Shown here: piece after piece, positions 17,912-27,021 of the stretch | How positions within the stretch are numbered: the first letter of the stretch is position 1 | How the letters are laid out: every line of letters starts with the position of its first letter | Source: Zelonia costaricensis | Lineage: Eukaryota; Euglenozoa; Kinetoplastea; Trypanosomatida; Trypanosomatidae | Reading direction: 5' to 3' | DNA length: 27,021 nucleotides | NCBI GenBank assembly: GCA_030849075.1 | Contig: JASAOO010003179.1 | Location: 1 to 27,021, forward strand | The notes under the pieces: model-generated | What the model saw: the letters and a program-made list of their open reading frames with translations, nothing else | The model's database searches: none | Told to the model about the DNA's origin: nothing | Position numbers and translations under genes: made by a program

Positions 17912-18276
17912 CATGCCGTCCTTTTCCTGCTCTATCCGCCTTCCATCTCGCATTCGGGTGTACCTGCTCTCGGCACTGCGCGATTCCACTGGCGCCTCGC
18001 GCCGCCACCGGCCGCACACCTTTCCTTGCTATCCTTGGAGCTGCTGCGTGACAGGCAGCCGCTCTCCGAGGTGCTTGCGCACGGGCGCTGTTGCCGGTTT
18101 TGTCGCTCATCGCACTTCTCGTGCGGCAACCAAGCTTACTGTGCGGCTCGCCCAGCGAAGAAGCACCCAAGCCTGCAGATCCAGCACGCAAAGGAGGCTC
18201 GGTGGGCCTCTGCTGTCACCGTCGTCATCCTCGGCTCGCTGCCAACATCGCTGGCTGCGGCTGTGCTACTTGGCAA

Positions 18277-18299
18277 ACACACACACACACACACACACA
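18277..18299 (+). repeat. (AC)11 microsatellite
   Basis: An uninterrupted AC run 142 bp before the ATG of the giant gene, followed by an A-rich leader. Confidence 0.92.
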
Positions 18300-18440
18300 A
18301 GCATACAAAAACATACACAATAGACGATTATCAACGACGTACAACACACTCCACAAGCAGACTTGCGTCCAAACACCATAGACATCGATCGACAGGACGC
18401 AATAAGAACGGCTGCTTTGCACGGAGCAGATCGTTCTGCG

Positions 18441-21400
18441 ATGAGCTCGGTTCGACTTGCCTCCTACAGCGCCGTCTGCTGGCGGCCAGGGAAGGCTGGC
18501 TACGTAGACGTGGTGGGTCCGATCGCGGTTAGCGGGGCGGCGCAGCGCGGCGGCGCAGATGGGGCGGCCGCCATAGCCGTGGAGTGCATCACACAGCCAG
18601 AGAAGAAGCTCGCTGTGTGGCTGGGCTGGAAGGGCTGCAAGGAGCTGAAGAAGTCGCGGAAGGGCATTCATGACGTCCTGCACGTCTGCACCACCGCCAC
18701 GCACTCTGGTGTCTTCTTCGCCCACCACCATGGCGAGCGCCTCGGCTTCGCCCTCGTGGCGCACGACGCCGCAAACCCGGAGAAGATGGCCAGCAAGCCT
18801 GTCGTGTACTCCGAGGGTCTCGCGGAGGTGATGGCGGATGCGCTGCCCGCGACGTCGCGCGCTAAGGGTCAGAAGCGGGAAAAGGTGCACGCCCTTGTCG
18901 CGTTTCAGCAAGCGGTGCTCCGGCACACCACGGAGGGGCACGTTCTCGCCACCATCGTCACCACCCGGGACAGCGCCGCGTACGTCGTCGTCGCGCACCT
19001 GCACCGAAACGCGTGGCGGAAGTGGCGCGTGGATGCGCCACCGGGCTCGCTGCCGTGCTTGCACGTGCCTGCCACCGGCCGCGACGTGCGTCTCCTGCGC
19101 TGTGAGGTGCGTGCGCCGGTTGACCCCAGCTCCGTCGCGACTGCCCCCTCTGCCCCGCTCGCCTTCTCCGCGCTCGATCGAGTTTCCGCGTCGCTGGGGC
19201 TGGTGTCGGAGACGGGGCTTCGCTGCCTCGTCGTGCGCGAACTCGTCTTTTCCGCCGGCGACGCGGAGGCGGCAGTGGCGGCGGAGCGCTGCTTCCAGAG
19301 TCACTGCTTCGAGGGCGACGTGTCGGCAGCGCCGCGGCCGTGTCTGATGGCGGTAGACGAGGGCACGGCGGTGTACACGGTGGTGGTGCCATGTCCGCCG
19401 TCGAGCTGCTGCATTCTGCACCTCGGCTATGCACCAGGTGACGGTGAGCTGACGTCGAGCTGCGCTGTCGCATCAGGGCTGCGGGCCCCGTTGGCGGCCT
19501 GCACGCTCGTGGTCTCGCACCCGCACCGCCCTGCAGGGGCTCGACTGTCGCTAGTCCTGAGCGAGGACATGACGCTCCACGCGTGCGAGTCTTTCGGTGA
19601 GGTGACGACGGTGCTGCTGAGCGTCGACGGTGCCGACGCGGCAACTCTGACGTTGCCGATGCCGGCAGTCGCGAAGCCGTCCAAGAAGCTCAGTGCCTTC
19701 ATGGCCGACGTCGTCGGGTTCCCCGTTCGGCTACTGCCTCTCCAGCAGCATGCCGAAGTCCTGTGCACCAATGGCGTGGTCGGACTGTTCCTGCGCGTCA
19801 CCTCGGCCTCCTTCGCCGGGGCGGCCCCGGTGCCGCTAACCGCCGCGGTTGACCAGGCTGGCGAGAGCGGCGGTGCGGCGGCACTGCGCCAGTGTCTTGA
19901 GTCGCTGCGGCAGTTTTCGCAGCGCACGACGCGCCACGACCTCCCCGACGTCGTTTTGCGCTACGTGCTGCCCCCGCTGCGCCACGTGGGCACCACACAG
20001 CAGGAAGTGATGCTGGTTCAGCGCGTGTACGAGGAGCTGCTGCGGGTGGCCGCGCCGAACCTGGAGTCTGAGTGGAACTACCTCTGGGCCCTCACCGCCG
20101 TCGTGCAGAAGACGTTGTCCCGGCGCTGCCGCGACAACCGGCTGCATTACACGGACTCCTTCTTCCTGCAGCTGGCCGACGCGTACCGGCAGAGCAGCTT
20201 CGCGACGTCGAGCGGGGCGGCGCAGGTCACGGAGGGTGTGCAGGCGGCGGTGTCGGCAGAGGCACAGGGGGTGATTGCCGCCCTACCGCCGCAGCTGCCG
20301 GCGGAGGCCAGCTACGTCTTGGATGGACTGGCTGCCGGAGTGGCCCCGGTGGAGCTGGCGGAGGAGGTGGCCAGGCGGTTGGTGCGCACCGAGACCCTGA
20401 CGAACGGCTGCTGCGTCGTGGCGGCCCAGCCCGGCGCGGCGGACTGTGTGCACTGCATGGGATGCGTCCTGCTCGCCAGCTGTCTGGATCTGCGCGTCTA
20501 CGTGACGGTGGAGGAAGGCCGTGGTGTGCGCGTGTCAAGGGCTGCGGTTCGCGACGGCGTGTGCGTTGCGGTCCAGCCGCACACGTTTGGCACTCAAGCG
20601 GAGTTCGAGGCGGCGCTGGTGCTGGCGTCGGACTTGCTGTGCGTCTCGTCGGCCGACACGTCGTTCCGCCCAGATCTCGCCTTGCTGGCACTACACCTCG
20701 GCGGGCGGCGGCACTGCGTGGCGGCATTTCTCCAGCTGTTCGCGCCAGTGCTGCAGCATGCCGTGGAGGCGGTGGCGCCACTAGCCGAGAACCGTGAGTG
20801 GTTCGAGGCGTGCGTTGCGTCTCTTGCCCAGCCTCCGGGCGAGTGGGCGGGGCAGCTGTTGGGTCGGCGGAGCAGCGACAGCGCCACGCTAGCCATGACC
20901 GTGTGCCAGCTCCTCCACGCCCCACCGCGCGGTGTCGCTGTCGACCTCTTCCACGGCCTCTCGCGTGCCCTTCCAGAGGCGTTCTGCACCACGGCGCTGG
21001 TGGCGCTCCTCTTTCACCAGACGGAGAGCCTACTCGCCGCGACGCAGAACTACGCCGCCTCGGTGGTGACGCACCTCGCGGAGCACACAAGCGAGGCGGT
21101 GCAGGACGCCGGCTGGCAGGCAGTGACCGTGGGACGGCGACGACTGCTGGCCTCGCTGGCGCAGACGTCGGCAGTGTGGGCACACATGGACGTCCTCTCG
21201 CCGTACCGCGTCGACGACGTGGCGGAGAGCTACCGCATCTCGGTTGCCAACTCGCGCGCCGCCGCCGCCACCGGGTCGGGGGTGGGGGGTGGCACGATGG
21301 TGTCTCGCACCCTGGTGCTGTGCTTCCGCCTCTACTGCCTCCTGCTGTACACGGTCACGGCGGAGGAGCGTGCGCGTGCAGCTGCGGCCGGTGGGGCAGA

Positions 21401-24400
21401 GCAGTGGACGGCGGACGGCGCCTTGGTGAGCGACTGCGAGCGAGCGCTAGAGGCCGTGTACCTCGCCGGGGACAGCCCGGTGCCGCTGGAGTGGGTTCAG
21501 CGCCACTTCCTCGCCCTCATGCGCCGCGCCACAGCCCTTCGACCGGACTGGGCGCCGTACATTGTGCGCCTGCTGCAGCTGTCCAATGTGCGCCGCAGCG
21601 GCAGCGCAAGCCTCAAGAGGGAGTTCTACACGCTTCTCGACTCCCTCGAGTGCCGCGCCACGGCTGCCGCGCCGCTGTCTGCTGCGCAGAGCGCCGCCAT
21701 CGCAGCGGCGGAGGCCGCGGCCACAGCCCTCGCAGTGCAGTTAGAGCACCGTGACGCCACAGGCGCGGACGCCTCGGCCGGGCACGCGGCTGGCAGTCAG
21801 GAGCCACAGACGGCTTTCCTCTTTGCCCAGTCACGCGACCCGTCGCTGCCGCGCTGGACGAACACGCATGCGCTGCCGGAGCGGCGCTACCTCTTCAGCG
21901 GCACGTGGACGTCGACGCTGTGGGTGCTCGAGCGCGTTCCTGCATCGCTGCGCAGCGCATGCGTGGGCGCCGTGAAGAGAGTGCGGGAGGACGCGCCCGT
22001 CGCTCCGGCCGGTGCGCCGGCGCTGTCGGAGGCGCTTGCGGTGCCCCTCTACGCACACCTCTGCCGACTGCGCCCGCCGGTGCGCCTGCACGCCGTCGCC
22101 GGCTCCACTGCTGCCTCGAGTGCCCACGACGGAGGGGCGGGATGGCAGCACCAGCGCAGTGATGAGCCGGCGGACCGCGAGGAGCAGAAGGCGGTCGTCG
22201 TCGCCGCCCCGGCGCTGACGCAGGAGAGCCAGACACTGCCAGCGGCTCCGGGACCAGTGTGTCCGTCGGAGCTGGTCGTAGAGTGGCCCGAGGGCACCAC
22301 CACCACCACCACGCAGTCGACCCATCCATCAGAGGTGCGGCGCGACGATCCGCCGGCACCGCTGTCGGTCAGCACAGGGGCCCCGACGATGGCCGCGGAA
22401 GCGGCAGGACGGCCAGCACTGTACTCCGCCGCTGACGTCGCGTGGTGGGAGACTGCCGAGGGCACGCCGCCGCGCCAGCGTTGTCTTCTCGTTACGGGCG
22501 AGAGCGGCGCGGTCGGCCGTGCGTGTCAGACAGCGGCTGTGACGAGCGCGGCGACTTGTGACGACAACGGCGAGAGCTCTGACACGGCGACGACGTACAC
22601 CACCTCGACCAGCAACTACGCCGACCCCGTCGCCACAGCCGAGGCTTTCCCTCGCCGCCCGCGCGGCGGCCGCTGCGCAGTCGGCAACTTTGTGGAGGAT
22701 GGCGGCGCACTCAGCAGCGACAGTGATGGCGGCGTGCGTGACTGTCAGGCTGGGTCTGCGCCTCGTCGCGCGTCGCCGAGGCACGGGGGCCAGTCAAGGC
22801 GGTGCCGCTGCTGCAGCCGCGAGTTGCGCCACAGGTGCCGCGGTGGTGCGGCTGCGTGGTCGGGCGACACAAACATGCCCTCTTCCGCCGCGCCAGTGAG
22901 AGTGCAGTGGGGCGACGGGGCGTGGGAGACGACGGCGACCCGTGGCGACGCGTGCTTGCGGCCAGCAGCATCGACAGCTGACCAGCGCGTGACCTCAGCG
23001 TCGTCCAGCCGGCCGGCGCTGCTGACCTTCTCGACGCGCCTCCAGCCCCCCGAGCAGCCACTCATGCGGCGACCGCAATCCTCTCGCCCCGCGCCGGCGG
23101 GCGCTGCACCACTCCGTGATGTCGCGCCGCTGCTGCTCACGCTCCCCTCGGTAGCGAGGGAGCGGGAAGGGTCGCGAGTGCGCCTTTACACGCTCGACGG
23201 TGAGTGTGCCCGACGCGCCGACGGCGACGAGAGCAACGCTGGGCCAGTGGCCAACCGCCCCGCTCGGGACCCCGTGGGTCTCGGTGGCGGAGGGGCATTG
23301 CTGGGGGCGCCGGCACTGCCGTCCTCCAGCGTCTTGGTTGCACCCCAGGCGCTGCTGCGCTTGCCGACGCGTGATGTCGCGCCGGCTCCGGGTCCCCCGC
23401 CACAGTCGCCGCCGGCCCCTGCACAAGCGGGGGACGTGCCTCCCGGTGTGAAGCTAATCGAGGCGGCAGCGCCGTACGCACAGGTGCCTCGTGCGCCCAT
23501 CGACTCCGCGCCACCCGCGGTGGACGTGGCCACGCTGCAAGCACCGCCGCCCTCCGCGGGCACGCTGACCGGCGCGGCACAGACCGGCGGGGAGGTCGCC
23601 TCAGCGCCGCAAGGGCTGCCAGTCGCTGCGTCGACGCTGGCGTCGGCAGCGCCGACGGCCGTGCCACTCTCGCTGCCGGTGCCCGTGCCCGGTGCACCGG
23701 GCGTGCTGAGCCCGGCTCAGCTGAGCGACTTCCGCCGCTACACCGGCGACCTGCTCGCCCAGCAGAACGCTGCCAGCGCACCGGCCCCCGCTTCGCCGAC
23801 GCCGCCCAAGGCCGAAGCGCCAGCCGCGGCGCCGCTGCCGGCCGCGGATGGGGCTGGTGTGGCGCGGCTGCAGCAGCAGCAGGAGGACTTCATGCAGAAA
23901 GCGACGGCCATCTTGGAGAGCCGCCAGGCTGAGAACGAGGGCTTCTACCGGCGCGTGGTTGAGAGCATCCGCGGCTTGACTGAAGCATCGCAGCACCTGC
24001 GCGGGCTGAGCCCGGTGGAGCAGGCGCAGCTGGTGCAGAGCAGTGTGAAGCAACGCAACGAGCTGCTTCGCCTGAATCACCAGCTGCTCGACATGCAGCT
24101 CGCCGCCGCGCGGGCCAGCGGCGCAGCGCCGCCGGCTACAACATCTGCCGCCGCGAGCGCTGCAACTCCCTCTTTGCGCGCAACGTCCTCTGGCACCACA
24201 CAGACGCTCCCCACACCGCGTGAGAGCATTGGCGTGTCGTGGAGCGCGCCAGGCGGCTCCGTGCCGAAGGCTTCGGTTGCGGTCGGGGCGAGTGCAGCGC
24301 CACCGTCACAGCCCCACGCCGGCATGCAGGCAACGCTCTCGGACTTGCAGCGCCTCAACACGGAGCTCATGGGCGTCAACGCGTCGGCGGAGGCGATGGA

Positions 24401-25601
24401 CAGGGCGATCAAGGAGACGCGCGAGGTCATCCAGCGCTACGAGCGCAACAAGACAGCAGATGCGCTGACCGCGGAGGGCGCCGCCCTGACGGCGGCGATG
24501 CGGCTGCGCACGGCCGAGATTGAGCGGCGGCTGTCCGACCTGCCGGGGAGCCACGAGCAGCTGGCCGCTCCTGCTGAGCCATCGCCGTCGCCGCTGCCGC
24601 TGCAGCCACAGCCGCAGCCGAGTTCACAGCCGCCGTTGCGCGCGTGGGTGTCACAGAGCTCTGCTACTGAGGCGATTGGGGCCCCTTCTACCGCCGAGAC
24701 GGCGCCCGAAGGCCCCGCAGCTGTGGCGCCGCCTGTATCCGCGGCAGCAACAGCGGTGATGCCGGCGGCGCCGCACTTTACGGCGCAGTCTGCGGCGTCT
24801 GTGTCGGACACCGAAGCGCCCCACTCGGTGGCGGCGACGTCAGCAGGACAACCGCAGCGCCCGCCGAGTCCGTCGTCGCCGCCGGCGCTCAAGTCCACAC
24901 CTCTACCCGATGCGCGGGCACCAGGGCCGGCTGCTGCCACACCCCCACCCTCCGCCGTATTCACATCCGTCTCTTCCTCAGCCATCGAGGAGCCGGCGGG
25001 TGTGTCGTTGCGGTTCGGTACGGCTGAGGTGGCAGCACCGCCCAGCGTGCGGTTTGTCGTCTGCGAGGCCAGAGCGGATGGCGAAGCGGCCAGCGCGCAC
25101 GCAGTGGCGGAGGACGCAGCCGACGTGAGCGCCGGTGTGCGCTTCCCCCTCCACGCGCCGCCGAGCCTCGCCGCCCCGCGATCCACTCCCGCCGTTGGCG
25201 ACCTCCGCTCCCTCTTCGTGGCAGCGGGGGGCCGCTACGATGTCCCGCGTGGTGAGGCCGCCCCGGTGCGCGAGCGGAAGCGAGTGGTGGCGGCGCCGCC
25301 GCTGCGGACTTCGCTCGTCGGATCGCCGGCGTGCACGCCGCATGCGGTGCGACGGCGCGCCTCGCCACAGCAGGCGCACGGCGACCGCTACGCGATGTAC
25401 CGCGCCCCGCCGCGCCCGTCGCCACAGTCGCACAGCACCGCTGCGTCCGCCCCACCCACCTCGGTCGCTGCGGAGGCACCGCCGCCGGTGGCGCGCTTGC
25501 GCAGCACCGCGGGTGACGCGTTCGTCGACCGGCAACAGACGCGGCGCATGGCGGGCATTGCCAAGCGCATGGAGCAGTTGGAAAAGGACTTGTTCGCCTA
25601 G
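18441..25601 (+). CDS. Giant unrecognised protein, 2386 residues, with C-terminal coiled coils
   Basis: Not recognised as any named family. The reading frame extends 26 codons upstream to a TTG, but the first ATG is at 18441 and the preceding 140-nt leader has no ATG, so this start is preferred. Residues 1-470 look beta-rich and globular (many short Val/Ala/Leu strands, for example AVWLGW, VVYTVVVPC-like segments). Residues about 490-1150 are alpha-helical, with Leu-rich amphipathic helices and conserved-looking WNYLW and HYTDSFFLQLADAY. About 1220-1806 and 2040-2350 are Pro/Ala/Ser low-complexity and probably disordered. These include a Thr run at 1286-1291 and a Cys cluster CRCC-x7-C at 1455-1466 that might bind metal. 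Two helical coiled-coil segments lie at about 1807-1893 and 1966-2035. The C-terminus (residues 2367-2386) is a short charged helix ending MEQLEKDLFA. There are no transmembrane segments or signal peptide. A beta domain, helical solenoid-like region and coiled coils would suit a structural scaffold, but this is inference. Confidence 0.88.
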   Translation: MSSVRLASYSAVCWRPGKAGYVDVVGPIAVSGAAQRGGADGAAAIAVECITQPEKKLAVWLGWKGCKELKKSRKGIHDVLHVCTTATHSGVFFAHHHGERLGFALVAHDAANPEKMASKPVVYSEGLAEVMADALPATSRAKGQKREKVHALVAFQQAVLRHTTEGHVLATIVTTRDSAAYVVVAHLHRNAWRKWRVDAPPGSLPCLHVPATGRDVRLLRCEVRAPVDPSSVATAPSAPLAFSALDRVSASLGLVSETGLRCLVVRELVFSAGDAEAAVAAERCFQSHCFEGDVSAAPRPCLMAVDEGTAVYTVVVPCPPSSCCILHLGYAPGDGELTSSCAVASGLRAPLAACTLVVSHPHRPAGARLSLVLSEDMTLHACESFGEVTTVLLSVDGADAATLTLPMPAVAKPSKKLSAFMADVVGFPVRLLPLQQHAEVLCTNGVVGLFLRVTSASFAGAAPVPLTAAVDQAGESGGAAALRQCLESLRQFSQRTTRHDLPDVVLRYVLPPLRHVGTTQQEVMLVQRVYEELLRVAAPNLESEWNYLWALTAVVQKTLSRRCRDNRLHYTDSFFLQLADAYRQSSFATSSGAAQVTEGVQAAVSAEAQGVIAALPPQLPAEASYVLDGLAAGVAPVELAEEVARRLVRTETLTNGCCVVAAQPGAADCVHCMGCVLLASCLDLRVYVTVEEGRGVRVSRAAVRDGVCVAVQPHTFGTQAEFEAALVLASDLLCVSSADTSFRPDLALLALHLGGRRHCVAAFLQLFAPVLQHAVEAVAPLAENREWFEACVASLAQPPGEWAGQLLGRRSSDSATLAMTVCQLLHAPPRGVAVDLFHGLSRALPEAFCTTALVALLFHQTESLLAATQNYAASVVTHLAEHTSEAVQDAGWQAVTVGRRRLLASLAQTSAVWAHMDVLSPYRVDDVAESYRISVANSRAAAATGSGVGGGTMVSRTLVLCFRLYCLLLYTVTAEERARAAAAGGAEQWTADGALVSDCERALEAVYLAGDSPVPLEWVQRHFLALMRRATALRPDWAPYIVRLLQLSNVRRSGSASLKREFYTLLDSLECRATAAAPLSAAQSAAIAAAEAAATALAVQLEHRDATGADASAGHAAGSQEPQTAFLFAQSRDPSLPRWTNTHALPERRYLFSGTWTSTLWVLERVPASLRSACVGAVKRVREDAPVAPAGAPALSEALAVPLYAHLCRLRPPVRLHAVAGSTAASSAHDGGAGWQHQRSDEPADREEQKAVVVAAPALTQESQTLPAAPGPVCPSELVVEWPEGTTTTTTQSTHPSEVRRDDPPAPLSVSTGAPTMAAEAAGRPALYSAADVAWWETAEGTPPRQRCLLVTGESGAVGRACQTAAVTSAATCDDNGESSDTATTYTTSTSNYADPVATAEAFPRRPRGGRCAVGNFVEDGGALSSDSDGGVRDCQAGSAPRRASPRHGGQSRRCRCCSRELRHRCRGGAAAWSGDTNMPSSAAPVRVQWGDGAWETTATRGDACLRPAASTADQRVTSASSSRPALLTFSTRLQPPEQPLMRRPQSSRPAPAGAAPLRDVAPLLLTLPSVAREREGSRVRLYTLDGECARRADGDESNAGPVANRPARDPVGLGGGGALLGAPALPSSSVLVAPQALLRLPTRDVAPAPGPPPQSPPAPAQAGDVPPGVKLIEAAAPYAQVPRAPIDSAPPAVDVATLQAPPPSAGTLTGAAQTGGEVASAPQGLPVAASTLASAAPTAVPLSLPVPVPGAPGVLSPAQLSDFRRYTGDLLAQQNAASAPAPASPTPPKAEAPAAAPLPAADGAGVARLQQQQEDFMQKATAILESRQAENEGFYRRVVESIRGLTEASQHLRGLSPVEQAQLVQSSVKQRNELLRLNHQLLDMQLAAARASGAAPPATTSAAASAATPSLRATSSGTTQTLPTPRESIGVSWSAPGGSVPKASVAVGASAAPPSQPHAGMQATLSDLQRLNTELMGVNASAEAMDRAIKETREVIQRYERNKTADALTAEGAALTAAMRLRTAEIERRLSDLPGSHEQLAAPAEPSPSPLPLQPQPQPSSQPPLRAWVSQSSATEAIGAPSTAETAPEGPAAVAPPVSAAATAVMPAAPHFTAQSAASVSDTEAPHSVAATSAGQPQRPPSPSSPPALKSTPLPDARAPGPAAATPPPSAVFTSVSSSAIEEPAGVSLRFGTAEVAAPPSVRFVVCEARADGEAASAHAVAEDAADVSAGVRFPLHAPPSLAAPRSTPAVGDLRSLFVAAGGRYDVPRGEAAPVRERKRVVAAPPLRTSLVGSPACTPHAVRRRASPQQAHGDRYAMYRAPPRPSPQSHSTAASAPPTSVAAEAPPPVARLRSTAGDAFVDRQQTRRMAGIAKRMEQLEKDLFA

Positions 25602-27021
25602 TCACACAGCCGCAGAAACCGGCGTTGGACGTCGCGCGCCAAGACGCGTGTGGTACCGACCTGTGTATAAGAGTCCCAACGCTGCAAGTCAGACATTTGT
25701 TTAGGCGTAGGTACCCCTCTGTGGTGTAACGCCCTCGAGTGTGTGCTCTCGACGAGGCGCCTCGCCGTCGAGGGGCTGCAGAGAATCAGCACTACTGGAT
25801 ATGGCGACCAACGGTGGCCGGGGCCGTTTCCGCCGCAGACTGGGAGTGGTGAGCATACCAAGCCCGTGCGTGCGCCGCTCTTTCTGTGTTCCCGCGCGTA
25901 CGCCTCCACTCTTGGCCACTTCGCTCACCCCCCGACTGTCATTGACGCTCACCTTGCCCCTCGATGCTCACCGCCACTTTGAACGCGCACCCACCACATT
26001 CGCGTCGTTCACAACCAACGCGCACACACGCATTACCCCGTGTACCCTTCGTCTCCGCGTGTTTCCGCTGCATCAGTTCTTGCACTCCCCCACAAACCCT
26101 AGTATCCTCGTCCCTCTCCTTCTTCTCCCCCCCTCTCTCACTCTCTCCCTCGCTTTGCTCTGGTTTTGTTTCGGTTCCACTCCAGCACCACCCGCACCTC
26201 GGCCCACCCCCCTCCCCTCCTGCTGCACGCCCCACCGCCTGCGCTTTCCACGATCCCCACTTTTGCGCGCACTCGACAACGTCACGAGGGACAACACGCA
26301 AGGAAGAAGAAAAAAAGATTCTGTGCCGAAACCTGAAGCCCGCAGTACGATTCCGAAGCCCCCTTTTTTGTCTGCCCCAATTCACATCGTCGACGCGACT
26401 GAAAAAAGGAAACTGCGAAGCCACTACGTGACCTGTACTTGAAAGAGCGGAAAGAAAAGCTCTAAGCAGTCCCCGAACTCCTCCTTTCTGTCTTGCTGTC
26501 ACTTCGGTGTTCTGAGCCGTGAACGTCCTCGCCACGCTGTCCGCGTTTGTGTGAGTGCGTGCGCAGTCCCCTCTTGTGTTCTAGTTGTCGTTTCGCTCCT
26601 TTCTTCGTCGCTTCCCGGTACGAGAACTTGCCTTGCTTTCGGGCCTCCGTCTCGCCGCGTGCTCTCTTCCCCCTTCGCGGTTTCCGTTTCTCCTCTATTT
26701 CTGGGTGTACCACGCGTTGTTCACTTGCTGCGCGCCTCTGTTCCCTCCGTCCTGCGTGCCTTTCCCGCTTCGCTCTTCTCTCACTCTCTGCCGTCGCCCT
26801 CGTCTTCTACGCCCTCTTGGTTTCTTGTCGTTTGCCCCCTGTGCGTGCTGGTCAGCCTCGCGTGGCGCTCGACTCGCTGGCCACTCAGGCACACACACGC
26901 CCCCTCGGCACCCCTCGCCGTCGTTTCCCGCCTCCACCACTGCCCACACGTGAGCGACGGGCTTGCTTTTCCTTGTGCGCTTGCGTGTACAGCAGCCGTC
27001 CCTCCCCTCGTCCTCCCCCCC
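25602..27021 (+). other. Spacer: giant gene 3' UTR, leading to a gene beyond the window
   Basis: No credible gene in 1.4 kb. 25602-25900 is of mixed composition. 25900-26270 is C/T-rich with many CCCC and CTCTCC runs. 26290-26470 is A-rich (AAGAAGAAAAAAAG, GAAAAAAGG). 26480-27021 is strongly pyrimidine-rich up to the window edge, as expected upstream of the next gene's splice acceptor. The 233-codon frame at 25741-26442 is a spacer frame with Pro/Leu/Thr/Arg bias. Confidence 0.65.

Larger units (their letters stand above)
17391..18440 (+). other. Spacer: CCA enzyme 3' UTR and upstream region of the giant gene
   Basis: About 1 kb without a convincing gene. It holds an A8 run at 17657-17664, the GGTGCGGCGGGT motif at 17807-17823, a classic tract plus AG at 17889-17911 followed at once by an ATG (17913), a (CA)n microsatellite, and an A/C-rich leader from 18300 to 18440 with no ATG. 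Frames of 130-230 codons overlap here but look like spacer. Confidence 0.6.

Noticed and set aside
18363..18440. 26-codon N-terminal extension of the giant protein from TTG
   Set aside because: TTG is not a normal eukaryotic start, and the ATG at 18441 is the first ATG in the leader.
20227..21183. 318-codon - strand frame inside the giant gene
   Set aside because: Pro/Arg/Ala-rich antisense shadow of GC-rich coding sequence.
25741..26442. 233-codon + frame after the giant gene
   Set aside because: Pro/Leu/Thr/Arg-rich translation of a pyrimidine-rich spacer, with no domain and no coding-type codon bias.

Overview
The window looks like nuclear DNA from a trypanosomatid, most likely in the Leishmania/Leptomonas/Crithidia group (Leishmaniinae). 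All six complete protein genes, and the truncated one at the left edge, lie on the + strand. There are no introns. Coding DNA is GC-rich at third positions, and the genes are separated by long pyrimidine-rich, microsatellite-bearing spacers. Several starts sit just after a polypyrimidine tract and AG, as expected for trans-splicing of a spliced leader. This is one piece of a directional polycistronic gene cluster. The genus cannot be fixed from sequence alone. From memory, actin lies on chromosome 4 in Leishmania, which would make this the syntenic region.

Layout: 1-156 is the 3' end of actin. 1752-4931 encodes a 1059-residue SCAPER-family coiled-coil protein. 6533-7639 encodes a divergent casein kinase 1. 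7640-12968 is an unusually long gene-free stretch (5.3 kb) holding GT/GC and CA microsatellites, a C15 run, a very regular RNA-type hairpin at 9200-9235, a near-identical pair of 24-bp repeats and a coding-like fragment. 12969-13229 encodes an 86-residue protein that looks mitochondrial and single-pass. 14433-14990 encodes a short leucine-rich-repeat protein. 15831-17390 encodes the tRNA CCA-adding enzyme. 18441-25601 encodes a 2386-residue protein that I do not recognise. 25602-27021 is spacer leading to a gene outside the window.

The genes do not form a pathway. Trypanosomatid clusters group unrelated genes that share transcription and are separated by trans-splicing and polyadenylation, so function cannot be inferred from neighbours here. 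Regulation should lie mostly in the UTRs, which is why the spacers are described in detail.

The items most worth following up are the 9200-9235 hairpin, the unrecognised giant protein, the SCAPER-like protein that keeps both ends of the family but shows no zinc finger, and the possible retroposon-derived repeats in the spacers. No CRISPR array, insertion sequence, rRNA or tRNA gene was seen.
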